Under the pieces are notes generated by a model. That model did not search any database. It was not told the origin of the DNA and was given only the letters and a program-made list of their open reading frames with translations. The position numbers and the translations under genes were made by a program. From positions 310,001 to 374,000 of the forward strand of contig CAJMMO010000001.1 of assembly GCA_905214545.1 (NCBI GenBank): DNA of 64,000 bases, read 5' to 3'. This stretch comes from an uncultured bacterium. Its GTDB lineage: Bacteria > Bacillota > Bacilli > Lactobacillales > Lactobacillaceae. This document shows positions 1 to 8,135 of the stretch, one piece after another (position 1 is the first letter of the stretch; every line of letters starts with the position of its first letter).

Positions 1-1
1 C

Positions 2-88
2 GGCGGCGACATCTTAGCCTTGCTGATCTTCTTAGTCGTCCTGTTAAGTCTCAACGTGATTGGCTTAAAACGCTACCGCAAAGTATAA
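2..88 (+). CDS. C-terminal end of a membrane protein (partial)
   Basis: Reading frame 2 is open from the window edge to a TAA at 86-88 and encodes about 28 residues. They form one hydrophobic helix rich in Leu, Ile and Val, followed by a short basic tail (LKRYRKV). This looks like the last transmembrane segment of an integral membrane protein with its C-terminus in the cytoplasm. It ends 24 bases before a TetR regulator on the same strand, so the two may be co-transcribed, as transport or export proteins often are with a TetR repressor. The family cannot be told from this fragment. Confidence 0.6.
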   Translation, partial: GGDILALLIFLVVLLSLNVIGLKRYRKV

Positions 89-112
89 TTGACTTAAGGA
101 GACTGCAAAAAC

Positions 113-721
113 ATGGCCAAACTTTTAGTCAATTATGAAAAACAGCTGGCAGATGCCAAAATGCCGGCCGGCAAGAAAAAGGTTCTCACCACGGCCTTGA
201 AATTGTTCGCCGAAAAAGGCTTCCACGCCACCACCACCGCCCTGATCGCCAAGCGCGCCGGCGTCAGCGAAGGGACCATCTATAAGTACTTTTCGTCAAA
301 AGACGAACTGCTGTCCAAGCTGCTCCAGCCTATTTTGACAGACATCAAAAACAGCTTCTTCAGCAACTTAGACAAGGAAAAAGACCTGCCGACCCTGGTC
401 CACTTCATCGTGACCGACCGGATCAGCTTCATCCAAGCCAACTTCGACTTCATCAAGGTCATCTTCCAAGGCATTTTGACTAACGAGCCCGACTACGAGG
501 ACTACCTCACAGGGCCTGACGGCATCTTAAAAGTACTGGCCGACCTGCAGGCCCGCTACCCGGAAATCAACCAGAATTTATCCCAAACGCAGCTTGCCCG
601 CATTTTCATGGGACCGATCCTGGTCTACGTTCTTCAAAGCAAGCTCCTAGGCCTGCCAGTAGAAGACAACGACCTGGACTTAATCGAAAAAGAAATCCTG
701 CTCACTTTGACCGCCAAGTAA
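113..721 (+). CDS. TetR/AcrR family transcriptional regulator
   Basis: The 202-residue protein has the typical TetR length. An N-terminal helix-turn-helix lies near residues 24-62, with recognition-helix text AGVSEGTIYKYF. The C-terminal ligand-binding part is helical and unlike any specific subfamily I recognise. The ATG at 113 is preceded by AAGGAGA at a good distance. It follows the end of a membrane protein gene by 24 bases, so it probably represses that upstream transporter operon. It is closed by a strong hairpin terminator shared with the converging alcohol dehydrogenase gene. The ligand is unknown. Confidence 0.9.
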   Translation: MAKLLVNYEKQLADAKMPAGKKKVLTTALKLFAEKGFHATTTALIAKRAGVSEGTIYKYFSSKDELLSKLLQPILTDIKNSFFSNLDKEKDLPTLVHFIVTDRISFIQANFDFIKVIFQGILTNEPDYEDYLTGPDGILKVLADLQARYPEINQNLSQTQLARIFMGPILVYVLQSKLLGLPVEDNDLDLIEKEILLTLTAK

Positions 722-734
722 AAAACGGCAAAAC

Positions 735-766
735 AAAAAGCCCAATCTTCTGATTGGGCTTTTTGT
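735..766. terminator. Bidirectional Rho-independent terminator
   Basis: An inverted repeat AGCCCAATC/GATTGGGCT with a 4-base loop is flanked by A-run and T-run. It can end both the tetR transcript and the converging alcohol dehydrogenase transcript. Confidence 0.9.
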
Positions 767-777
767 TTTATCTTAAA

Positions 778-1812
778 TTAGTCTGCGATGTGCAGGTAGG
801 CCTTAATGACCTTGCGGTCAGACATGCCTTGGTAAGCAGCTTGGATGTCATCCAAGTCAAAAGTCTTAGTGAAGACCTTGCCTGGGTTGATCTTGCCATC
901 CAAAACGGCCTTCAGCAAAACTTCCTTATCGTAGGTCGTAACTGAAGCCGGGCCGCCGGCCAGAGAAACGTTCCGGTAGAAGGTTTGGGTCGGGTCTAAG
1001 TTTGGCGTGTGCGGCAAGCCAACGCGGCCGACAGTTGAGCCTGGGCGGCCGACTTGCAGAGCTTCGGCAGTTGAAGACTCGTTGCCGACACATTCCAGCA
1101 CAGCGTCGGCGCCGCCGTTAGTGACTTCTAACAGCTTCTTGATGCCCTCTTCGCCGCGCTCTGCGACGTTGATCGTTGCACCGAACTCTTTTGCCAAAGC
1201 GGCGCGATCTGGGTGGCGGCTGGTCGAAACGATAGTCGCAGCGCCCAGCAGCTTAGCGGCAATGATGCCGCATTGGCCAACAGCACCGTCGCCTAAAACG
1301 ATGACGGTGTCGCCGGCCTTAACGCCTGCAGTCCGGGCTGCGTGGTAGCCGGTGGCAATGACGTCAGACAGAGTCAAAAGCGACTTCAGCATGCCTTCGG
1401 AGTAGTCGCTAGGCTTGCCTGGGATCTTGACCAGGGCCCATTGGGCGTGCTGGAAGCGGATGTATTCAGCTTGGTTGCCGTTGCTGAAGTTGTCTGAGTG
1501 GTTCATGCAGACGCCGTCAAAGCCTGCTAAGCAAGCCCGGCATTCGCCGCAACCGTGAGTAAACGGAGCGATGACAAAGTCGCCCGGCTTGACGCTGGTG
1601 ATGTCCTTGCCGGCTTCTTCGACAATCCCGATGGCCTCGTGGCCTGAGTTAGCCATGCCGTCTTGCGGCAAGTCGCGGAAGTTCCATAAGTCAGACCCGC
1701 AGACACAGGCACGCAAAACTTTGATGATCACATCGTCGTCTGCCTGCAGAACAGGCTTTTCAGCATCTCTGACTGCCACTTGGCCAGTCTTAACAAAATA
1801 TGCTTCTTTCAT
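778..1812 (-). CDS. Zinc-dependent alcohol dehydrogenase family protein
   Basis: A 344-residue medium-chain dehydrogenase/reductase. Catalytic-zinc ligands are visible as C38 (CGSD) and the GHE motif at 57-59. A structural-zinc loop has four cysteines at about 88, 91, 94 and 102. A Rossmann glycine motif (VLGDGAVGQCG) sits near residue 172 and binds NAD(P). The family oxidises alcohols or reduces aldehydes and ketones in the cytoplasm; the substrate here cannot be told. The ATG has TTAGGAGTG upstream. It is a single-gene unit, convergent with tetR and bounded by the shared terminator at 735-766. Confidence 0.9.
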   Translation of the reverse strand: MKEAYFVKTGQVAVRDAEKPVLQADDDVIIKVLRACVCGSDLWNFRDLPQDGMANSGHEAIGIVEEAGKDITSVKPGDFVIAPFTHGCGECRACLAGFDGVCMNHSDNFSNGNQAEYIRFQHAQWALVKIPGKPSDYSEGMLKSLLTLSDVIATGYHAARTAGVKAGDTVIVLGDGAVGQCGIIAAKLLGAATIVSTSRHPDRAALAKEFGATINVAERGEEGIKKLLEVTNGGADAVLECVGNESSTAEALQVGRPGSTVGRVGLPHTPNLDPTQTFYRNVSLAGGPASVTTYDKEVLLKAVLDGKINPGKVFTKTFDLDDIQAAYQGMSDRKVIKAYLHIAD

Positions 1813-1904
1813 GATGTCACTCCTAACGCAGTTCTTATACTTTTACCTCTAATATACTTTCTTTTTATAAAAAGGAAAAATTGCATTTAGTTATACAGTG
1901 CCAT

Positions 1905-3806
1905 TCATTTTTTTAATGGCGGAATATGCGCCCGGCCCGGCACGTCGGCCCAGTTGACCGTGTGGCCGGCCCCGTGGGCACAAAAGACCGAGTTCGGGGT
2001 ATCATCAAGCACACTGAGCGGGTCGTAGCCGCTATTCGCGATGACTTCGTCTGCCTGCTGGCACGGCCTTGCCGGTGCCGGCGTCAGCTCGATGCTGCCC
2101 TGGCCGGAAGTGTAGCCGCGCAGCTTCAAACCGTAGCCGTTCAAGGCGGCAACCGGGGCCTCGCCGGTGATCGTGCTCAGCTTGGCACCGATTTGCGGGT
2201 CGACATCACTTGCCTGCATCATCTTCAAGTCGGTCAAGGCGTGCCCGGCCTGGTCGGTCGGCAGCACGATCTAAAAGCGGTATTAAGGTTCAAGCAGCAC
2301 GCAAGCATTCTGCTTTCGCAATTCCATCAGGCCCTGGCGCACTGCCCGCCAGGCGGCCTCTCGGAAGTCGCCGCCTACCGAGTGGACGATGCTGGCGTGG
2401 CCGGAAAGAAGCGTAATTTTGACATCGGTCAAAGGCGCGCCCAGCAAGACGCCGCGCAGGGTCTTGCTCTGCAAGGCCGTCATGATCTGGGCCTGCCAGT
2501 TTTTAGCCAGGACTTCCTGGTCGCAGGCATTGGCAAACTGCAGGCCGCTGCCGGCCGGTAAAGGCTCCAGCCACAGGTGGGCTTCTGCGTAGTGGCGCAA
2601 TGGCTCGAAGTGGCCGATGCCTTCGCCGGCTTTATTATTAATCGTTTCTTGGTATACGATGCCGCTCTGGGTCAGGCTCACTGCTAAATCAAAGCGTTCT
2701 TGCAAGAGCTGCTCGACGGTCTGCCTGTGCAGCTCGCCCATCAATTGCACTGTCAGCTCTTTTTTGTCATGGGTCCAAACCGGCCGCAAGGTCGAGTCTT
2801 CGTCGGCCAGCGTCTGCAAGGCCGCCCAGACTTCGTCTAAGTCTGCGCCTTCCACGCTGTAGCTTAAAACCGGCTGCAGCTTTTCAACTCGGTCGGGCAG
2901 CCCGAAACCTTGGCCGGGCTTGGTTTTGTTTAAGCCAGTGGCCGCAACTACTTCCCCAGGTCCAGCCTCTGCAATTGTCTCAAAGCTGGTCCCGCTGTAG
3001 CGCCGCAGCTCGTTGATCTTTTCGTCGCCCAGCTGGTCTTTGGCGTGCAGCTTGCCGCTGAACACCCGCAGCCAGGTCAGCCGGTTGCGCCCGTCGTGGG
3101 AGATGTTAAAAACACGGGCCTGCAAGCTGTCTGCAGCCTTAAATTCCTGGGTCCACTTGGTTAAGCCTGCCAGCAGGTCGGCAACGCCTTCGTTTTGCAA
3201 GGCCGAGCCAAAGTAGACCGGGAACAGCTTGCGCTTTTTGATTAAGGCCTGGACCTGCCCGTCAGTCAGCTCGCCTTTTGCCAGAAATTGTTCCAGGGCT
3301 GCTTCGTCCCCGGTCGCCGCGTTTTCAAAAAAGTCGGCGTCCACGGCTACGCAGTTGTCGGAGAGCTGGTCTTGCAGCTGAGATAAAAGCCGCTGCTTGT
3401 CGGCGCCGGGCGTGTCCATTTTGTTGATGAAGATAAACACCGGCAGCTGGGCTTTTTGCAGGTGCCGCCAGAGCTGGCGGGTATTGCTGGTGACGCCTTC
3501 TTGGGCGCTGACCAGCAAAATGGCATAGTCCACTACGCCCAGCGTTTGCAAGAGCTGGCCGGCAAAGTCGCTGTGGCCGGGCGTATCTACCAGGCTGATG
3601 GCAGCATTTTCAGTATTGAGGCAAGCCACATGGTCGAAAACGGTGATCCCGCGCCTTTTTTGAACTTCATCGGTATCCAAAAAGGCCGTCCCATGATCGA
3701 CACGGCCTAATTTGCGCAAATTGCCTGCCTGAAACAGCAGGCTTTCAACGAGGCTTGTCTTGCCAGCATCAACGTTGGCGAGCAAGCCGCAGACAAGTTT
3801 TTTCAT
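1905..3806 (-). pseudogene. TetM-like ribosome-protection GTPase, interrupted by two in-frame stops
   Basis: The frame encodes an EF-G-like translation GTPase of the TetM/TetO family: P-loop ANVDAGKT near residue 10, DTPGH and NKMD G-motifs, then domains II-IV. Codon 508 (2283-2285) is TAA and codon 512 (2271-2273) is TAG. Beyond them the same frame continues without a shift for about 120 codons with the family's normal C-terminus (GEAPV, QADEVI, SVFCAHGAG). Without the stops the product would be 633 residues, close to TetM proteins (about 640). The stop-truncated 507-residue product lacks domain V. The stops replace residues that are usually Tyr and Glu in the EPYYRFEI-type stretch. It begins 3 bases after the glycerate kinase gene, without a strong ribosome binding site. 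Tetracycline resistance should not be assumed even for an intact copy; chromosomal relatives often have no shown resistance role. Confidence 0.85.
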
Positions 3807-3809
3807 ATT

Positions 3810-4934
3810 TTACTTCTTGATCTTCTTCAATAAACGGGCGACGTTTTCCGCGCTCGCAATGAGGTCCGGTTCGGCATCCGCGATTGCCTGGGCCAGCGGC
3901 TTGGCGCCGGTCGGGGTCGCAAAAATGGCGTCAATCGGCGGGTCGTAGAGCTCGCTGACCCCCGGACCGATGTTGCCGGCTAAGACGATGACTGCCGCCT
4001 TAGGAGCAACCTCGTGGGCTAAAAGCGCGACGCCGTAAGGCGTCTTGCCGAACTTGGTCTGCCGGTCGATGCTGCCCTCGCCCGTAATGACGACGTCTGC
4101 ACCCTGCATCTTTTCTCTGAGCCCTGTTTGGTCGATCACCAAGTCGACGCCCTTTTCAAATCGGCTCTTGGTAAAAGCCATGAGGCCAAAGCCTAAGCCG
4201 CCAGCGGCGCCTGCGCCGGGCTTGGCAGCTAGAGCCGGATTTACGATGGCCGCGTAGTGGGCCAAGTTTTGGTCCAGGAGCTTGACTTGGTTAGGCGTGG
4301 CCCCTTTTTGCGGGCCAAAGACCGCCGAGGCCCCGTCGGGACCAGTCAGAGGATTAGTCACGTCGCTGGCCACCAAGACTTGGCAGGCAGCCAGGCGCTT
4401 GTCCAAAGCAGTTGTGTCGATCTTGGCCAGGCGGCCTAAGCTGCCGCCGCCCGGGGCCAATTCTTGGCCATCTTCATCTAAAAGCTTGACGCCCAGCGCC
4501 TGGGCCATGCCGGCCCCGCCGTCGTTAGTCGCCGACCCGCCAATGCCGATGATGATCTTATTGACGCCTTGGTCCAGCGCAGCCTTGATCAGCTCGCCGG
4601 TGCCATAAGTCGAAGTCAAAAGCGGGTTGCGCGTTTTGTCGTCAACGTACTGGATGCCGCTGGCCTGAGCCATCTCGATGACCGCCGTCTTGCCCAGCAG
4701 CCCGAACTGTGCAGTGACCATTTTGCCCAGCGGGTCGTGGACCTGTGCCGCCAGCAGCCGGCCGCCGCCAGCGTCGACTAAGGCCTGCATGGTGCCTTCG
4801 CCGCCATCGGCCATAGGCACTAAGACATAGTCTTCATCCGGCAGAGCACGCACAAGGCCTTTTTTAATGGCCTCGGCCGCTTGCTTTGCCGTCAGCGAAC
4901 CCTTAAATGAGTCAGGTGCGATTACAAATTTCAT
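3810..4934 (-). CDS. glxK: Glycerate kinase (GlxK/GarK family)
   Basis: The protein starts MKFVIAPDSFKGSLTA, the hallmark N-terminus of the family, and carries GGEGT, GIGGSATNDGG and TGEGSID motifs. It phosphorylates D-glycerate with ATP to a phosphoglycerate that enters lower glycolysis. I chose the ATG at 4934 because AAGGGAG lies 11 bases upstream; an in-frame ATG at 4958 would put this ribosome binding site inside the gene. That gives 374 residues, normal for the family. The broken TetM-like gene follows 3 bases downstream. A TATAAT box (4976-4981) and a cre-like box (4958-4972) just upstream suggest catabolite control. Confidence 0.92.
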   Translation of the reverse strand: MKFVIAPDSFKGSLTAKQAAEAIKKGLVRALPDEDYVLVPMADGGEGTMQALVDAGGGRLLAAQVHDPLGKMVTAQFGLLGKTAVIEMAQASGIQYVDDKTRNPLLTSTYGTGELIKAALDQGVNKIIIGIGGSATNDGGAGMAQALGVKLLDEDGQELAPGGGSLGRLAKIDTTALDKRLAACQVLVASDVTNPLTGPDGASAVFGPQKGATPNQVKLLDQNLAHYAAIVNPALAAKPGAGAAGGLGFGLMAFTKSRFEKGVDLVIDQTGLREKMQGADVVITGEGSIDRQTKFGKTPYGVALLAHEVAPKAAVIVLAGNIGPGVSELYDPPIDAIFATPTGAKPLAQAIADAEPDLIASAENVARLLKKIKK

Positions 4935-4957
4935 GATGAGCCGGCTCCCTTTTTTCA

Positions 4958-4972
4958 TAAAAACGTTTGCAA
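4958..4972 (-). promoter_or_regulatory. cre-like box (CcpA) at the glycerate kinase promoter
   Basis: On the minus strand the box reads TTGCAAACGTTTTTA. It fits the cre consensus WTGNAANCGNWNNCW at every fixed position but the near-final C. It lies just downstream of a TATAAT box (4976-4981), where CcpA binding would block transcription. No good -35 is seen; that position overlaps the deoC terminator. Confidence 0.45.
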
Positions 4973-4985
4973 TTTATTATAAAAC

Positions 4986-5018
4986 AAAAAAACTCAAGGA
5001 CCATGCCTTGAGTTTTTT
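4986..5018 (-). terminator. Rho-independent terminator of deoC
   Basis: Stem ACTCAAGG/CCTTGAGT with a 6-base loop, flanked by A and T runs on both sides; it lies 20 bases beyond the deoC stop codon. Confidence 0.88.
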
Positions 5019-5036
5019 CAGCGTTTAATTAGGGAT

Positions 5037-5693
5037 TTAAGCCTTGCCGATAACAGCCATTGAGTGGCTGACGCCTAAACGAGTAGCGCCGGCGTCGATC
5101 ATAGCTTGAGCTTCTTCAGCTGAGTGGATACCGCCTGAAGCCTTAACTTGGGTGTTGGTGCCCTTAACAGCAGCTGACATCAGTTCAACGCCGTGAACAG
5201 TTGCGCCTTCAGTTGAAAAGCCGGTTGAGGTCTTAACAAAGTCAGCACCAGTCTTGGCAACGATCTTAGAAGCCTTGGTGATTTCGTCGTCAGTCAGCAG
5301 GCAGGTTTCGATGATGACCTTAACAACCTTGCCGTGTGAGTGGCCCAAGTCAACCAGAGCTTGGATGTCTTTTTCAACTGCGTCGTAGTGGCCAGCCTTC
5401 ATTTCGCCGATGTTCATGACCATGTCAAATTCATCAACGCCGTCAGCGATGGCTTGGGTTGCTTCAAAGACCTTGCTTGCAGTAGTGGTTGCACCCAGAG
5501 GGAAACCGATAACAGTAGCAGTTACAACGTTAGTGCCTTCCAGAGCCTTGTGGGTCTTAGCTACCCAGTAAGGGTTGATCATCACAGTGTGGAAGTGGTT
5601 GTCGATGGCTTCCTTGATGATCTTTTCAACTTGTTCTTCAGTTGCGTCTGGGGCCAGTAAAGTGTGGTCGATGTATTTGTTGAATTCAGTCAT
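5037..5693 (-). CDS. deoC: Deoxyribose-phosphate aldolase
   Basis: A 218-residue TIM-barrel class I aldolase. The Schiff-base lysine is K154 in FVKTSTGF; VKASGGI and the YIDHTLL start are also typical. It splits 2-deoxyribose 5-phosphate into glyceraldehyde 3-phosphate and acetaldehyde, the last step in deoxynucleoside catabolism. AAAGGAGA precedes the ATG. It stands alone, without deoB, deoD or pdp beside it, and is divergent from a SorC/DeoR-type regulator that probably controls it. Codon choice is more selective than in its neighbours and resembles rpsA and hup in this window, suggesting high expression. Confidence 0.96.
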   Translation of the reverse strand: MTEFNKYIDHTLLAPDATEEQVEKIIKEAIDNHFHTVMINPYWVAKTHKALEGTNVVTATVIGFPLGATTTASKVFEATQAIADGVDEFDMVMNIGEMKAGHYDAVEKDIQALVDLGHSHGKVVKVIIETCLLTDDEITKASKIVAKTGADFVKTSTGFSTEGATVHGVELMSAAVKGTNTQVKASGGIHSAEEAQAMIDAGATRLGVSHSMAVIGKA

Positions 5694-5715
5694 TTGCGAA
5701 ATCTCCTTTTACAAA

Positions 5716-5766
5716 ATGATCTTAACTTGACACTTAAGATCATAACACGATTCCTAACAATTGCAA
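5716..5766 (-). promoter_or_regulatory. deoC promoter with inverted repeat
   Basis: Minus-strand -35 TTGCAA (5761-5766) and -10 TATGAT (5739-5744) are 16 bases apart. A perfect inverted repeat with 10-base arms (5716-5725 and 5734-5743, ATGATCTTAA/TTAAGATCAT) overlaps the -10 and the start of the transcript. It could be a repressor operator or a 5' mRNA stem. Confidence 0.55.
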
Positions 5767-5782
5767 ATATTTTTTATTGTCA

Positions 5783-5812
5783 TTTGTAAAATTTTACAAA
5801 AGCAACTATAAT
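5783..5812 (+). promoter_or_regulatory. deoR-like promoter with an 18-bp perfect palindrome
   Basis: TTTGTAAAATTTTACAAA at 5783-5800 is a perfect palindrome in the deoC/regulator intergenic region. It contains the -35 (TTGTAA, 5784-5789) of the plus-strand promoter, whose -10 is TATAAT (5807-5812), 17 bases on. Position and symmetry suggest a dimeric repressor operator, probably for the regulator encoded next door (autoregulation); this is inferred. Confidence 0.6.
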
Positions 5813-5850
5813 AATGCTAAATAATTGCCAAAAGAAAGGAAAAAAGCCAG

Positions 5851-6789
5851 ATGCCGAAAAACAGCGACAAGGCCCCGCTGGCCTTAGAAGCCAGCAAGCT
5901 CTACTATTATGACCACTTAAACCAAAGCCAGATTGCCAAAAAAATGGCGCTGTCTCGGCCCACGGTCGCGCAACTGCTGAAGTTTGCCCGTGCCAACGGG
6001 ATCGTGGAAATCAAGATCAACGACCCCTTCTCTAACGCAGAAGAGCTCGCAGACCAGCTCAAGGAAAAATACGGCCTGGGCCAAGTCAAAGTTGCTCCCG
6101 ACGGCCCTGCCGAAAACTTATTAGATCGGTTAGGACAGGCAGGCGCCAAGCTGCTGGAAGCCAACTTTAAAGACGGCGACACCGTCGGCTTCAGCTGGGG
6201 CCACACCATGGCCGCGGTCGCCGACCACCTGCAGCGGCCGGCCCGCGACTTGAAGCTGAACTTCGTCTCGCTCAAAGGTTCGGTCTCCAACTCCGAAGAA
6301 AACAACTACGCCGACCAGATCTACCAGCAGATCAACGAGACCTTCAAGACCCAATTCCAGCTCCTGCCCCTGCCTGTCATCTTCAATAACCAGACGACCC
6401 GCGACCTGGTCGCCCAAGACGCCTTTATCAAGCGCATCATCCAGCAGGCCGAAAATGCAGACATTGCCGTCTACACGGTCGGGTCGGCCGCGCAGAACTC
6501 GCTGCTGCTCAACACCGGCTACTTTGATAAAGAGCAGGTCGCCCGCTTAGAAAAGATCATCGTCGGCGACCTCAACTCGCAGTTTATCAACGCCAAGGGC
6601 GCCATCGCCGACGCCAGCTTGGCCAAAAGAACGGTCGCGCTCAGCCCGGCCCAGCTGAAACACAAACGTTTGGCCCTGCTGGTTGCCGGCGGCCCCCACA
6701 AGCTGCCGGTCATCAAGGCGGCCTTGGCCGGCCACGACGCCAACGCGCTCGTCACTGACGCCGCTACCGCCCAGGCCCTTTTAAAATAA
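5851..6789 (+). CDS. deoR: SorC-family sugar-binding transcriptional regulator (DeoR-type)
   Basis: The 312-residue protein has an N-terminal helix-turn-helix (NQSQIAKKMALSRPTVAQLL, about residues 25-44). A sugar-phosphate-binding SorC domain follows, with GFSWGHT near residue 114 and VYTVGSA near 208. This is the architecture of Bacillus DeoR, which binds deoxyribose 5-phosphate and releases the deo operator. Its divergent position to deoC, across a 157-base region holding two perfect inverted repeats, supports control of deoC. The ATG has AAAGGA about 10 bases upstream. A strong terminator follows. The effector is inferred from the family and context. Confidence 0.85.
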   Translation: MPKNSDKAPLALEASKLYYYDHLNQSQIAKKMALSRPTVAQLLKFARANGIVEIKINDPFSNAEELADQLKEKYGLGQVKVAPDGPAENLLDRLGQAGAKLLEANFKDGDTVGFSWGHTMAAVADHLQRPARDLKLNFVSLKGSVSNSEENNYADQIYQQINETFKTQFQLLPLPVIFNNQTTRDLVAQDAFIKRIIQQAENADIAVYTVGSAAQNSLLLNTGYFDKEQVARLEKIIVGDLNSQFINAKGAIADASLAKRTVALSPAQLKHKRLALLVAGGPHKLPVIKAALAGHDANALVTDAATAQALLK

Positions 6790-6795
6790 AAAAAG

Positions 6796-6825
6796 AAAGT
6801 CCCCAAGCACTTGGGGACTTTTTGC
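6796..6825 (+). terminator. Rho-independent terminator after the deoR-like gene
   Basis: Stem AAGTCCCCAAG/CTTGGGGACTT followed by a T run, 6 bases after the stop codon. Confidence 0.9.
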
Positions 6826-6986
6826 GTACAATTTTTTAAATTTTTCTTGTGTTTTTTTTAAAATTGCCCAAAGTTTGTTAGTATTTAGGCGATTAATAGT
6901 TTTTATAAATGACAATTGCGAACTTTTACATAAGCAAGGTCATAAAAAACTCTCAAAAACGATTAAAAACGTGAGGAGTCGATCTT

Positions 6987-8090
6987 TTGGCCGTCTTCAA
7001 AAATATCTTCAAAGACCGCATTCTGCAAATTACCGTCATCGTGACGATTATCAGTTTGTTTTTCGCGCGGCCGCGGCTGGCTGACATCAATTGGCACACT
7101 TTGATTTCAGTCGCCACCATGTTGATCATTATCCAGATCTACAGCTACTTGCACGTTCTGGATGTTTTGGCCTACAAATTGACCAGTATTGCCGACGACA
7201 CCCGCAAGCTGAACTTCCTGTTCGGGCTCCTCGCCGTCTTTGCGGGGATGTTTTTAGGCAACGACATCACTTGCCTGACCCTGATTCCCTTGTATTTGAA
7301 GATTGCCAAAAAATACAAGCTGCCGCAGATCCTGCCGGTCACGCTGATCGGCATGGGGGCCAACATCGGGGCTGCGTTTACGCCCTGGGGCAACCCGCAC
7401 AACATCTTCTTAGTCAGCAGGTACCAGGTAACACCAAGCCGTTTTTTTGCCTGGTCCACGCCCTACCTGGTGGTGTCTTTGGCTTTACTGCTGCTGGTCT
7501 TTTTATTTGTTCCCAAAGAAAAAATTCCTAAGCAGGATAACAAGCCGCTGGACCTGGTGGTCAGACCGACCATCGTGACGACGGCCGTCTTCGCCTTCTT
7601 TTTTCTGGGCGTCTTCCGGGTCATCAATATCATTTGGCCGCTCATTGCGTCCGTAATTTTGGCGCTGCTGATTGCTCCGAAGATCCTGTTAAAAATTGAC
7701 TACTCCCTCCTGTTGACCTTTGCCAGCTTCTTCATTTTTATCAGTGACATCCGGCAAATCCCCTGGATCATGGCGATCATCCAAAAGTGTGTGGGCACGG
7801 AAAGCTCGACCTACTTCGCTTCGATTATCTCCAGCCAGGTGATGAGCAACGTCCCATCTACGATCCTGGTCGGCAAGTTTACCAACTACGCGCAGGCACT
7901 GTTCTTAGGTTCAAACATCGGCGGCTTCGGTTCCCCGATCGGCTCAATGGCCAACATGCTGGTCTTGAAGACATTCAACCAGCACGCTTCCGTAAGCAAG
8001 TCGAAGTTCTTCAAGCGGTGGCTGGCAATGCAGCTGATCGGCTTGGTAGTTTTGACAGCAGCCGGCTGGGTTTTGATGGTTGTCTTCTAA
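6987..8090 (+). CDS. SLC13/ArsB-superfamily anion transporter
   Basis: The 367-residue protein is almost wholly hydrophobic, with about 10 predicted membrane segments. It has ion-transporter-superfamily features: FLGNDITCLTLIPL near residue 90, GANIGAAFTPWGNPHN near 127 and SNVPSTILV in the second half. These match the SLC13/CitMHS/ArsB group of carboxylate, sulfate or arsenite carriers; the substrate is not evident. The start is TTG at 6987, chosen because GAGGAG lies 8 bases upstream and the hydrophobic sequence begins soon after. The 197 bases upstream hold the deoR terminator and AT-rich DNA without a convincing promoter. It is a single-gene unit. Confidence 0.8.
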   Translation: MAVFKNIFKDRILQITVIVTIISLFFARPRLADINWHTLISVATMLIIIQIYSYLHVLDVLAYKLTSIADDTRKLNFLFGLLAVFAGMFLGNDITCLTLIPLYLKIAKKYKLPQILPVTLIGMGANIGAAFTPWGNPHNIFLVSRYQVTPSRFFAWSTPYLVVSLALLLLVFLFVPKEKIPKQDNKPLDLVVRPTIVTTAVFAFFFLGVFRVINIIWPLIASVILALLIAPKILLKIDYSLLLTFASFFIFISDIRQIPWIMAIIQKCVGTESSTYFASIISSQVMSNVPSTILVGKFTNYAQALFLGSNIGGFGSPIGSMANMLVLKTFNQHASVSKSKFFKRWLAMQLIGLVVLTAAGWVLMVVF

Positions 8091-8093
8091 ACA

Positions 8094-8130
8094 CAAAAAA
8101 AGATGTTCTCAAAAGAGAGCATCTTTTTTT
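8094..8130. terminator. Bidirectional Rho-independent terminator
   Basis: Stem GATGTTCTC/GAGAGCATC (one G-T pair) with A-run and T-run flanks, between the converging anion transporter and ABC transporter genes. Confidence 0.88.
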
Positions 8131-8135
8131 ATTGC

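Noticed and set aside
1905..1925. GCCATT/AATGGC hairpin near the end of the TetM-like gene as its terminator
   Set aside because: The stem is short and no T run follows on the minus strand.
1905..2267. Separate 120-codon gene downstream of the TetM-like stop
   Set aside because: It is in the same frame as the GTPase, has no ribosome binding site before its GTG, and its sequence is the GTPase domain V. It is the tail of the interrupted gene.
1926..2561. Plus-strand open frame across the broken TetM-like gene
   Set aside because: The product is low-quality Arg/Gly/Gln-rich text with no motif; the minus-strand frame clearly carries the EF-G-like sequence.
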